A stretch of DNA of 9,460 nucleotides, from positions 1-9,460 of the forward strand of contig DATMQA010000035.1 of assembly GCA_035566895.1 (NCBI GenBank). Direction: 5' to 3'. This DNA is from DATMQA01 sp035566895 (GTDB taxonomy: Bacteria > Verrucomicrobiota > Verrucomicrobiia > Limisphaerales > UBA8199). This document shows positions 1-7,001 of the stretch, piece after piece (position 1 is the stretch's first letter; every line of letters begins with the position of its first letter). The notes under the pieces were generated by a model that saw only the letters and a list, made by a program, of their open reading frames with translations, searched no databases and was not told where the DNA came from. The translations under genes were made by a program, and so were the position numbers.

Positions 1-321
1 CGCAGGCAAGGATGGTCCATTGTGGATGGCATTAACCACGACTGTGAAGCTGTTGGTGGCACTGAGGTGCTGCGCGTTGAACGCCCAGGGATTGTAATCC
101 GTCACGACGGTTGTGAAAACATTGGTGCTTGGAACTTGGGCCACCACGGGCGTCCAGGTAATCACCCCGTTGGTATCAATCGCCGCATTAGTCGGGCCGG
201 TCTGGAGAACGTAGGTCAGAGTATTGGTCGGGATGTCGGAGTCGCTGGCCGTGTTGGTCACGACCAGCATGGCCATGCCCACCAGCGTCCGGTTAGTCTG
301 CGCCGGCAATACCGGCGGGCT
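1..321 (-). repeat. 585-bp tandem coding repeat, second copy cut by window edge
   Basis: This is the start of the next 195-residue unit. A 101-residue Ig-like domain (321-19) is followed by the first six residues of the next domain (GPSLPA). Positions 1-117 match 586-702 base for base, including third codon positions. The rest of the copy is similar but diverged. The array may continue to the left of the window. Confidence 0.88.
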
Positions 322-3300
322 GTTGCTCTCCAACACCGTCACACTGAAGCTGTTGGTAGCGCTCAGCAACGGTGTGCCATCATCGGACACAACCGTCGTG
401 ATCAGGTTGGTCCCGGGTCCTTGCGCTTCGGTCGGAGTCCACGTGATTACACCGTTGGCGTCAATTGTGGCCCCACTCGGCGGGGCCAGCAGTGCGTACG
501 TCAAGGCTCGGGGTGGGACATCCGCGTCGGTGGCCGTGTTGGTGAGCGCGAACATCGATAACTCCACAACGGTTCGGTTGGTCTGCGCAGGCAAGGATGG
601 TCCATTGTGGATGGCATTAACCACGACTGTGAAGCTGTTGGTGGCACTGAGGTGCTGCGCGTTGAACGCCCAGGGATTGTAATCCGTCACGACGGTTGTG
701 AAGATATTGGTGCTGGGAACTTGGGTTACCACGGGCGTCCAGGTGATCACGCCGTTGGTATTAATCGCGGCGTTGGTCGGGCCGGTTTGGAGGACGTAGG
801 TCAGAGTTTCGGTCGGGATGTCGGAGTCGGTAGCCGTGTTGGTCACGACCAGCATGGCCAAGCCCACCAGCGTCCGGTTGGTCTGGATCGGCAATACGGG
901 CGGGCTGTTGCTCTCCAGCACGGTTACGGTGAAACTGTTGGTTTGACCCAGGGGAGGGACGTTGGTGTCAGTGACCGCCGTCGTGATGAGATTTGTGCTC
1001 GGTCCCTGGGCTTTGGTCGGGGTCCAGCGGATGATTCCATTGGTGTCGATAGTGGCGCCGCTCGGCGGGTTCAGGAGAGAGTAAGTGAGGTCCGACGGTG
1101 GCATGCTCGCGTCGGTGGCGGTATTGGTTACCACCAACGTAGTCAGTACCGGGATGGTCCGGTCAATTTGCGCCGGCAGAATGGGCGAGATCGTTGCGCA
1201 GCAGGCGGGGCTGCTGAGGCTGATCGAGTCCACATACCACCCGGTGCGGCCGTTGCTGTTGTCGGTCCCGCAGCGCCAACGCAATTGTATGTTTTGTCCC
1301 CCGGCAGCGGCGGGCAGATTCACCACCGTGGGGATGAAGCCCGGGGAAGTTCCGCTCCAGGCCGCGCGTCCGCCCAGGGGATTGCCGAAATTGGTGCTGA
1401 TCGTGTGCGTGTAGCCGTTGGTGATAAAGCTGCCCCCGGCCGCAAGGATATCCGCAAAGGCGTTGGTGCCGATTTTTATTTCAAGAACCGCTCCATCGAA
1501 GGCTTCGATGGCGTTGTTCGTTTCCAGATCGTAGTTATTCGCAAAGCTCAAATGGGCCGGCCCGGGAGGCAGAACCACGACGGGCGAAACCAGGTCGCTC
1601 AAACCGATATTCAGGACATCCGGAACGAACGCCGCGTTGGGTGGCGTGCTGCTGACCGAGCTTTGCGTGACCCAATTGGTCTGAGCGCCTGTGGCCGAGG
1701 TGCTCCAACCGGAAGGCAAGGCCGGTGCAGTCACGGTGTCAAAACTCTGATTCCACATCGGGGTCAGCGAGCCGAGCAACAAAGGCACAGCCAGCGTGCC
1801 GAGATTGGCCGAGCCGTCCTGGAGTTGAAAGTTGGCCGTGACGGTGCTGCCGCAAACGCCCGTGGCGGTGAAAGTGAACGGCTGGGGAACGGAAGCGCCG
1901 CCGGCCACTAAGGCGCCGTACGATTGCGACCCGCTGGGTGAAGTGACGCCGTTCCCGGGCAACAGCGTCGCCACCAGGTTTGTCGCGTTGATCAGGCCCG
2001 TATCTCTGAGTGAAAAGAGCATCGTGACGGTTTCGCCAGGGTCGAGCGCATTGTTGGTTGGCGTGCAACTCTCGGCGAGGAATGCGCTCGAATCGAGACT
2101 GATGACCGCCCGGCTGCTGACGAAGACCGTGAAAGAGTTGGTGGCGCTGAGGTGCTGGGCGTTGGTGGCGGTGGGGAACGAATCAGTGACGACCGTGGTG
2201 AAGAGGTTGGTGCTGAGGTCCTGCGCCTGGGTCGGAGTCCAGGTAATGATCCCGTTGGTATCGATCGAAGCACCGGCAGGAGCGGTCAGAAGCGAATAGG
2301 CCAGGGTATTGGTCGGAATATCTGAATCCGTAGCCGTATTAGTGACGACCAGAGTCGTGAGTGGCACGATAATCCGATTGCCCTGGGCGGGCAGGACCGG
2401 TGGAAAATTCACGCCCGGCAGGGAAATGACACTCAGGTCGTCGAAGGTGGCCTGGTAGCGCGAGAACATGTACATGTGCGCGCCGAAATAGCCGCTCCGG
2501 TAGAAGGGCAGTCCGTCCACGTTATCATCGACGGCGTGGACCACCAGGTTGCCATCGAAATACACGTCGATTTGGTTGCCGTAGAACGCCATCTTAAGCG
2601 TGTGAGCCGTAGTGCCGACCGGCGGCAGGCTTACCAGGGCCATCGCTGTGAAGGTTGGGCTCCAGGTTGCCCACGAATGGAATTTAATCAGTCGCAACGC
2701 GGGGGTTGGCCCGAGCGGTGAGCCTTCGGGATAGACATTGGCGACATAACGCTCCCCGGTAATCGGATTGACTCGCCCACTCAATCCGCAGGCCCAGGCG
2801 CCCGCCGGAAGCTGGAATTTGTCCTGGATCGTGAAATCTCCCACCATCGTCGGGACGTAAGTGTCGGAGTAGTAATTGGTGTAGGTTCCCGAGCCGAGGA
2901 GCACCCCGCCGCTGATGTTCCACTCGCCGAGGCCGACCACCCAGGGGGCATAGGGGTTCACTCCGGCCGAGCGCGTGAAGTTATCGAAGAAGATATTCGT
3001 GCCGGGAGGAGTGACATCGATGACGGCCGTGGCCGGCGCCGAATTGCTCAAGCCATCATTGGCCCGATAAGTGAAGCTATCGATCCCGACGAAGTTGTTC
3101 GAAGGGACATACGTGAACCCCCCGTTGCTATTGAAGGTCAAAGTGCCTTTGGCGGGATTGGTAAGCTTGGCGGCGGTGAGATTCGTCCGTGGCCCCGCGG
3201 TGTCGTTCTTTAGAACTCCGGGCGCCGGAATGGTTAACGAGCCGTTTCGCGTTACGTAATAAAGATCGTTGGCGGCGGTCAACACCGGCGGCAAAAGGCT

Positions 3301-3966
3301 CACGGAGACGTCATCGACAAACAGGCTGAACGGCGTTGCGGCGGTGGACATCCCGGCGATGATACCGCCACTGAGAAAGGGGTTGGACTCCGTGTCTGTC
3401 ACACTGATCACCTGGTTGCTGTCGTATGAGACGGTGATTTGATTGCCCTGGAAGGCGAGTTGGAGGGTGTGCCAGTTGGTGCCGACCGAGGGGAGAGTGA
3501 CTTTTTGCATCGCTCGCCCGGTCGTATTGGTGTACTCATAGGCAAACCAAAACTGGAATTTGACCAATTGCAAAGTGCGTGGGCCGTCGGGCGAGCCTTC
3601 TGGAGCGATCCAGGCGGCGTAGTGGCCTCCGGAGAAGGGGTTAAGCCGGCCGCCGATGCCGCCCATATCGGCATTGGTGGAAGAAAATCGGACCCGCGCC
3701 TGAACCGAGTAGTTGCTCCAGCTATTGGTAATGTAGGCAAAGGAAAAGGTATTCAGTGAAGTACTGTCGCTTTCCAGCGCGCCACCCGTGATCAACCAGG
3801 TGTTGGAGGATTGAATCCAAGGGGCCAGCGGCGCGGGATCGTTCGTTCGGGAGAAGTCGTCGGAGAAGACAACCTGCGCTTCGGTGCGAAGAACTCCAAA
3901 GACCAGAAGGAAAAAAGGAAGAAAATGTTTCAAGCCGGGAATCGCCCAGGGATTTGCTTTTGGCAC
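1..3966 (-). CDS. Giant secreted LamG/Ig-like repeat protein, C-terminus beyond window
   Basis: Reading the minus strand gives an unbroken frame of 1322 codons from a GTG at 3966 to the left edge, with no stop in the window. An in-frame TAG at 4003-4005 limits the N-terminus and no ATG lies near it. GTG 3966 or TTG 3933 are the options; TTG would give a compact signal peptide starting MKHFLPFFLLVFGVL, and neither has a clear Shine-Dalgarno. Numbering from GTG: signal peptide to about 31; LamG-like 32-226; Big/cadherin-like 230-320; second LamG-like 322-517; Ig-like 521-618; CARDB/DUF11-like 619-733; MAM/InhA-like jelly roll 736-922 (ending in a GWYVDSISL-type strand); then Ig-like domains at 925, 1021, 1122, 1216 and 1317 onward. 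The Ig domains carry the He_PIG hallmark (I)DTNGVITWTP. The protein is very rich in Thr and Asn. No catalytic domain is seen. It is probably an exported surface or matrix protein for adhesion or glycan binding; ligand and anchor are unknown because the end is missing. Confidence 0.88.
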   Translation of the reverse strand, partial: MPKANPWAIPGLKHFLPFFLLVFGVLRTEAQVVFSDDFSRTNDPAPLAPWIQSSNTWLITGGALESDSTSLNTFSFAYITNSWSNYSVQARVRFSSTNADMGGIGGRLNPFSGGHYAAWIAPEGSPDGPRTLQLVKFQFWFAYEYTNTTGRAMQKVTLPSVGTNWHTLQLAFQGNQITVSYDSNQVISVTDTESNPFLSGGIIAGMSTAATPFSLFVDDVSVSLLPPVLTAANDLYYVTRNGSLTIPAPGVLKNDTAGPRTNLTAAKLTNPAKGTLTFNSNGGFTYVPSNNFVGIDSFTYRANDGLSNSAPATAVIDVTPPGTNIFFDNFTRSAGVNPYAPWVVGLGEWNISGGVLLGSGTYTNYYSDTYVPTMVGDFTIQDKFQLPAGAWACGLSGRVNPITGERYVANVYPEGSPLGPTPALRLIKFHSWATWSPTFTAMALVSLPPVGTTAHTLKMAFYGNQIDVYFDGNLVVHAVDDNVDGLPFYRSGYFGAHMYMFSRYQATFDDLSVISLPGVNFPPVLPAQGNRIIVPLTTLVVTNTATDSDIPTNTLAYSLLTAPAGASIDTNGIITWTPTQAQDLSTNLFTTVVTDSFPTATNAQHLSATNSFTVFVSSRAVISLDSSAFLAESCTPTNNALDPGETVTMLFSLRDTGLINATNLVATLLPGNGVTSPSGSQSYGALVAGGASVPQPFTFTATGVCGSTVTANFQLQDGSANLGTLAVPLLLGSLTPMWNQSFDTVTAPALPSGWSTSATGAQTNWVTQSSVSSTPPNAAFVPDVLNIGLSDLVSPVVVLPPGPAHLSFANNYDLETNNAIEAFDGAVLEIKIGTNAFADILAAGGSFITNGYTHTISTNFGNPLGGRAAWSGTSPGFIPTVVNLPAAAGGQNIQLRWRCGTDNSNGRTGWYVDSISLSSPACCATISPILPAQIDRTIPVLTTLVVTNTATDASMPPSDLTYSLLNPPSGATIDTNGIIRWTPTKAQGPSTNLITTAVTDTNVPPLGQTNSFTVTVLESNSPPVLPIQTNRTLVGLAMLVVTNTATDSDIPTETLTYVLQTGPTNAAINTNGVITWTPVVTQVPSTNIFTTVVTDYNPWAFNAQHLSATNSFTVVVNAIHNGPSLPAQTNRTVVELSMFALTNTATDADVPPRALTYALLAPPSGATIDANGVITWTPTEAQGPGTNLITTVVSDDGTPLLSATNSFSVTVLESNSPPVLPAQTNRTLVGMAMLVVTNTASDSDIPTNTLTYVLQTGPTNAAIDTNGVITWTPVVAQVPSTNVFTTVVTDYNPWAFNAQHLSATNSFTVVVNAIHNGPSLPA
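322..906 (-). repeat. 585-bp tandem coding repeat, complete copy (two Ig-like domains)
   Basis: This unit encodes 195 residues as two Ig-like domains. The first (906-604) is 101 residues and contains a DYNPWAFNAQHLS insertion; the second (603-322) is 94 residues and lacks it. The next copy downstream in the gene starts at 321. The offset between copies is exactly 585 bp, which keeps the frame. Confidence 0.9.
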
Positions 3967-3997
3967 TTCATTGCAATCAGCGTCATTGGTGACCAGG

Positions 3998-4017
3998 ATT
4001 GTCTATAACACGACAAT
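3998..4017 (-). promoter_or_regulatory. Inverted repeat, possible operator of the surface protein gene
   Basis: ATTGTC and GACAAT form a perfect 6-bp inverted repeat with an 8-nt spacer. The spacer, read on the minus strand, is GTGTTATA, so a -10-like TTATAG/TATAGA lies within the dyad. It sits about 32 nt upstream of GTG 3966 and 65 nt upstream of TTG 3933. Function is inferred from position only. Confidence 0.3.
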
Positions 4018-4176
4018 AAAGAGGCGGCGACACCGCTGATTACGGACTGGTCGTCCCGGTAGAACTACGGAAAGACAGCAAATCTCCAACTGGATTGCCG
4101 GCGGAAACAACAGAAATAAGCGCGTGAAACAGGGCGAAAGCGACACGGTCGCGCCCCCTGTAGCGCTAAGCATGGC

Positions 4177-4212
4177 GGCCCGCCGGTGCTTTTGCTCCAG
4201 CTACCGCCGGCC
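4177..4212 (-). terminator. GC-rich imperfect hairpin after the DUF2182 gene
   Basis: Just past the DUF2182 stop on the minus strand, a GGCC/GGCC-ended stem of about nine pairs with one mismatch and one bulge encloses an A-rich loop. No T-tract follows, so it is not a standard intrinsic terminator. It could be a transcript 3' end structure. Confidence 0.22.
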
Positions 4213-4221
4213 TACCGATTA

Positions 4222-4995
4222 CTAAACCAGCCGCCAAACCCCCATCGCCATTATCAGCAGCCCCGAAAGCCGCCCGCTCTGCGCGCCAAGCGGCGCGAGC
4301 TTCTCGAGCAGCACGAAAAACGTCAGCGCTCCGATCCACCAAAGATTCATCACCCCGCCCACAAACAGGAGCAACATCAGCGCCCAACAGCAGCCGAGGC
4401 AGGAAAGGCCATGATCCAGCCCCAGCCGGAAGGCGCCCGCAATGCCGCGCCGCCAGTGCTGCGCGATAAACGCCGCAGGCGAACGGCACGACTCAAGACA
4501 GGTCCGTTTAAAGGCGGTAAACTGATACACGCCCGCCAGCAGCAGCAGCCCGCCGCCAGCCGCGCGGTTCCGAGTTTCCATCATCGACGACAGCAACAGC
4601 AAATGAGAGAGCAGGAGTTGGAGCGCGGTCGCCAGGAAGCTGAAAACGGTCCAGACCACCAAATAGCCGCCGGCAAAGGCATACACCTGGGCCGGCGCTT
4701 GCCCGTTCTCGGCGCTTTTGCGGACCACGCTCGCATAGAGCAGCAGCGTGGGAGCGGCGGAGGGCAGCATCATGCCGACCATCATCACGACCCACATCGC
4801 AAAGAGCAACGCCTGGTGGGGGAAATCCCAGGTGTCTGTCATCATCCAGGCAGAGAGCCCGGTCATGGGACCGTACATATCGCGGGCCATCGGCACCAGC
4901 CACGCCCAACACAGCCCGACGGTTACGGCAAGCGTCCCGCCGATGAGCCAGCGGTCGCGTAACAAAAGGCTCTCAAGCGAAGTCCGGTCGCGCAT
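4222..4995 (-). CDS. DUF2182 integral membrane protein
   Basis: This 257-residue protein matches the DUF2182 family (predicted metal-binding integral membrane proteins). It has about five to six hydrophobic spans: roughly 16-35, 61-88, 103-137, 146-160, 190-216 and 218-232. The conserved blocks I recognise are MWVVMMVGMMLPSAAP (67-82), the AGVYQFTAFKRTCLESCRSP block with Cys166 and Cys170, and GLSCLGCCWALM with Cys199, Cys202 and Cys203, followed by an EK pair near 231. The ATG at 4995 is preceded directly by AGCAGGG, an unusually close purine run, so translation may depend on coupling. It lies 45 nt downstream of the DUF1326 gene on the same strand, a pairing I recall as common in other bacteria, so the two probably form one operon. 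No biochemical function is established to my knowledge; the paired cysteines suggest metal or thiol chemistry in the membrane, as inference only. Confidence 0.88.
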   Translation of the reverse strand: MRDRTSLESLLLRDRWLIGGTLAVTVGLCWAWLVPMARDMYGPMTGLSAWMMTDTWDFPHQALLFAMWVVMMVGMMLPSAAPTLLLYASVVRKSAENGQAPAQVYAFAGGYLVVWTVFSFLATALQLLLSHLLLLSSMMETRNRAAGGGLLLLAGVYQFTAFKRTCLESCRSPAAFIAQHWRRGIAGAFRLGLDHGLSCLGCCWALMLLLFVGGVMNLWWIGALTFFVLLEKLAPLGAQSGRLSGLLIMAMGVWRLV

Positions 4996-5040
4996 CCCTG
5001 CTACAGAAGTTGTGTTTCCCGCCTTTCGCCGCGCGGCCCT

Positions 5041-5679
5041 TCAACGCACCACGCCGCGCGTGCTCCAATGGATGCGCGCCAGGTGCGCGTGCGAGCCGTC
5101 CAGGTCCAATGCAATGGCCCCGGTCGCCTTCGACTTGCCGCTCAAGACCTCGCTCTCGGTAAACTCGAAGCCGGTCGGCATGGTCACGCGCACGGGATGC
5201 GGCGCGCCGGTCACCGGGTTGCGGATGGATTCGGCCTTGCCCTCCAGCAGGCCGGGCACCTTCACCTGTGCGGTCCGCCCCGCGTAATCAATCGTAAGCT
5301 GGATGGGTTTGGCGAGCGTTGGCAGGAATTGGGTGATGGTCGTTGAAAAAACCTGCCAGATCAACGATCCGGGCTCGGTCTCTCGTCCGTGGGAAACCGA
5401 CTCGATCGCGGCTCGCTGGTTGGCATTGGCCTTCTCATCGACGACGGTCTGGAATTGGCCGTTTCCGAGGTGAATCGCCCCGGGCCAGGCCGCCAGAATG
5501 CCCCATCGCAGTCCGTCCAGCGGCACGTCTCCAAAATGGCCTTTGTCGATTTGCACAAAAGAGAACGCCCGGCAATGCCCTTGCGTCGGCATCCCGTTAA
5601 ACTGGCAGGGACAACCCCAACTGCAGTTGCAATTGGTGAATTCCGCGCCTTTCATTTCCCAGTCCACGTACTTACTCAT
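5041..5679 (-). CDS. DUF1326 cysteine-rich protein
   Basis: This 212-residue protein matches the DUF1326 family. Near the N-terminus it has the cysteine cluster CNCSWGCPCQF (Cys17, 19, 23, 25) followed by a GHC (Cys36), a pattern typical of the family and suited to metal or redox chemistry. The rest is beta-rich, with a DGLRWGILAAWPGAIHLG segment that looks like the conserved core. There is no signal peptide, so it is probably cytoplasmic. I chose ATG 5679 because GGGA lies 5 nt upstream and the Cys cluster then sits near residue 17, as usual; an upstream ATG at 5727 would add 16 basic residues with no motif. It precedes the DUF2182 gene by 45 nt and follows pncA by 108 nt. The exact role is unknown. 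Confidence 0.88.
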   Translation of the reverse strand: MSKYVDWEMKGAEFTNCNCSWGCPCQFNGMPTQGHCRAFSFVQIDKGHFGDVPLDGLRWGILAAWPGAIHLGNGQFQTVVDEKANANQRAAIESVSHGRETEPGSLIWQVFSTTITQFLPTLAKPIQLTIDYAGRTAQVKVPGLLEGKAESIRNPVTGAPHPVRVTMPTGFEFTESEVLSGKSKATGAIALDLDGSHAHLARIHWSTRGVVR

Positions 5680-5684
5680 AAGTT

Positions 5685-5688
5685 TCCC
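5685..5688 (-). promoter_or_regulatory. Ribosome binding site of the DUF1326 gene
   Basis: GGGA on the minus strand, 5 nt before ATG 5679, inside GCGGGAAACTT. It supports the internal ATG over the longer frame starting at 5727. Confidence 0.55.
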
Positions 5689-5787
5689 GCTCTTTCTTTT
5701 TTGTGACGTTTTTACCACTGAGCACAATGTCTTGCGGTTTGTGAATCCGTGGTCATGGCCATAGAATCATCCTGAAGGCCCGGCTGG

Positions 5788-6381
5788 TCAAGTGGCCGCC
5801 CATCCGGTTTCCGGCAATTGAAAAGGAACCGCTCCGAGCCGCAACATTTCTGCTTCCGCCTCGCGGCCATCCGCGGGACCCACGTTCACGGCGCGGATGG
5901 CGTCCTTCAATAATATGACTCTGAATCCCAGCCGCACCGCGTCCTTCACGGTATTCAGCACGCAATAGTCGGTGGCCAACCCGCCAACGTAAAGACGGCT
6001 GACCCTGCCCCCGCGCAAATGGTCATCGAGGTCAGTCCCTTCAAATCCCGAGTAGGCCTCTTTGTCCGCTGCGGTCCCTTTGGAGATGATAATGGCGGTG
6101 GTGGGAAGGCTGAGCGAAGACGGAAATTCAGCGCCTTTGGTTTTCATCACGCAATGGACCGGCCAGGGTCCGCCCTGAGCCCGGAAAGAACAATGGTCGG
6201 CGGGATGCCAATCGCGCGTGGCAAAAACCGGCAGTTGCTGTTCCACAAATCCGGCAAGATAGCGGTTGAGCATCGGAATTATTTCGTCCCCGCGTGGAAC
6301 AGCAAGAGAGCCGCCGGGAAGAAAGTCGTTTTGGACATCGACGACGACCAAAGCGTCCGTAGGCAAAAGCGGCGCGACCAC
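5788..6381 (-). CDS. pncA: Nicotinamidase (isochorismatase family)
   Basis: This enzyme hydrolyses nicotinamide to nicotinate and ammonia in the cytosol, feeding the Preiss-Handler route of NAD salvage. The 197 residues are a usual length. The catalytic triad is visible: Asp15 in VVDVQNDF, Lys101 in ISKGT and the nucleophile Cys140 in GLATDYCV. Metal ligands are Asp57 and His59 in TRDWHP, His63 in DHCSF and His76 in WPVHC. The EAYSGFEGT segment is also typical of nicotinamidases, as against other isochorismatase-like hydrolases. The start is a GTG at 6381; an in-frame TGA two codons upstream (6385-6387) rules out a longer protein. It is transcribed divergently from the Rrf2 gene and is followed on the same strand by the DUF1326-DUF2182 pair. 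Confidence 0.94.
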   Translation of the reverse strand: MVAPLLPTDALVVVDVQNDFLPGGSLAVPRGDEIIPMLNRYLAGFVEQQLPVFATRDWHPADHCSFRAQGGPWPVHCVMKTKGAEFPSSLSLPTTAIIISKGTAADKEAYSGFEGTDLDDHLRGGRVSRLYVGGLATDYCVLNTVKDAVRLGFRVILLKDAIRAVNVGPADGREAEAEMLRLGAVPFQLPETGWAAT

Positions 6382-6388
6382 GCCTCAC

Positions 6389-6416
6389 ACTATCCACCGC
6401 GCCGGGGTTTTAACAA
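6389..6416 (-). promoter_or_regulatory. Candidate pncA promoter
   Basis: On the minus strand, TTGTTA (6411-6416) and GATAGT (6389-6394) are separated by 16 bp; each matches the sigma-70 consensus at 4 of 6 positions. The -10 lies only 7 nt before GTG 6381, so the transcript would have almost no leader. Confidence 0.3.
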
Positions 6417-6536
6417 ACGGAAACCGAGCGAACCGGGAAAAGGTTCCAGAAGAAACTGTCCTCCATGGTTTCTGTTCAGCAGGCAGGAACCGATGGACGA
6501 ACCGGCCGCCGTCCTTAAACGACCACCGCTGGACAA

Positions 6537-6560
6537 GTGTAACATTAGATAGTACATATC
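6537..6560 (+). promoter_or_regulatory. Candidate Rrf2 operator, copy 1 (before the Rrf2 gene)
   Basis: This 24-bp stretch begins GTGTAA and contains TACATAT. It aligns without gaps to 7202-7225 with 17 of 24 identical bases, and both hold the dyad TGTA-N11-TACA. It ends 9 nt before the Rrf2 start codon, and lies just 3' of a TGGACA (6530-6535) that could be a -35. Autoregulation through such sites is usual for the Rrf2 family. The assignment to this regulator is inference. Confidence 0.45.
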
Positions 6561-6569
6561 AGTGGCATT

Positions 6570-7001
6570 ATGTTGACAAATTGTCGGTTTGCGATGGCCG
6601 TGCATGTTTTGGCGGTTCTGGCCTATAAAGAGGGCGATCGGATGTCTTCGGCGCTGCTCGCTTCGAGCGTGAATACCAACCCTGTTATCATCCGGCGATT
6701 GCTTTTGACCCTGCAACGGGCGAAGCTGGTCGAGACCCGCAAAGGGCCTGGTTTCGGCTCACGGTTGAGCCGCTCACCAGCTCGCATCAACCTGGCTGAG
6801 GTGTGCCAAGCGGTGGAATGCGAGTCTCTTTTTGTGCTCCCGCGCCGAAAAGCGAACGGCGCCTGTCCGGTCGGTCAGGGCATCAGTGCCGTGATGCAGG
6901 AGGTTTTCGCCTCAGCACAAGCGGCTCTCGAACAGGAGCTGGCCAGGAGCACCGTGGCCTCAATTCTGGCGGCGGTGAAGGGACGCCGCGGTCGAGCCTG
7001 A
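6570..7001 (+). CDS. Rrf2 family transcriptional regulator (YwnA-like)
   Basis: This 143-residue DNA-binding protein is of usual length for Rrf2 regulators. A winged-helix domain covers about 1-75 (RFAMAVHVLAVLA helix; NPVIIRRLLLTLQRAKLV recognition region; KGPGFGSRLSR wing). The C-terminal dimer helix covers about 103-136. The IscR/NsrR/RirA type has three spaced cysteines for an Fe-S cluster; here the corresponding loop holds only Cys99, in CPVG, with Cys79 and Cys84 further upstream. That resembles the YwnA-like branch, which lacks the standard cluster. ATG 6570 gives the expected N-terminus. There is no Shine-Dalgarno, and a possible start site lies close by, so the mRNA may be leaderless. 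It is divergent from pncA and 244 bp upstream of the co-oriented sigma factor gene, and similar dyad motifs precede both this gene and the sigma gene. The signal sensed is unknown. Confidence 0.92.
   Translation: MLTNCRFAMAVHVLAVLAYKEGDRMSSALLASSVNTNPVIIRRLLLTLQRAKLVETRKGPGFGSRLSRSPARINLAEVCQAVECESLFVLPRRKANGACPVGQGISAVMQEVFASAQAALEQELARSTVASILAAVKGRRGRA
6575..6585 (+). promoter_or_regulatory. Perfect 11-bp palindrome over the first codons of the Rrf2 gene
   Basis: GACAA-A-TTGTC is a perfect odd-length palindrome covering codons 2-6. It resembles in outline the GAC...GTC halves of IscR-type sites, but with a spacing of 5 instead of 7. It may be a second operator, or it may be chance coding sequence. 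Confidence 0.25.

Larger units (their letters stand above)
3967..4221. other. Intergenic region before the giant surface protein gene
   Basis: About 255 bases lie between the DUF2182 stop and the surface protein start, both on the minus strand. I see no convincing gene here. The region holds a perfect 6-bp inverted repeat near 4000, a GC-rich imperfect hairpin at 4177-4212, and an 18-codon minus-strand frame (3986-3930) that overlaps the candidate starts. It probably contains the promoter of the surface protein gene, but no clear -35/-10 pair can be named. Confidence 0.5.

Noticed and set aside
607..1911. Long plus-strand frame of 434 codons, with others at 22-561 and 1832-2299
   Set aside because: They lie opposite the giant surface protein frame. 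The antisense of Thr-Asn-rich codons (GGT, GTT) lacks stops, and the proteins show repeats only because the real gene does. No recognisable domain.
1..2409. Regular repeats as a possible CRISPR array
   Set aside because: The repeat unit is 585 bp, stays in frame and encodes Ig-like domains; there are no short repeats with unique spacers.
4186..4962. Plus-strand frame of 258 codons, rich in Gln and His
   Set aside because: Shadow of the DUF2182 gene, which has clear membrane segments and family motifs on the opposite strand.
5680..5727. ATG 5727 as start of the DUF1326 protein
   Set aside because: It adds 16 residues outside the family core; ATG 5679 has a ribosome binding site and gives the usual N-terminus.
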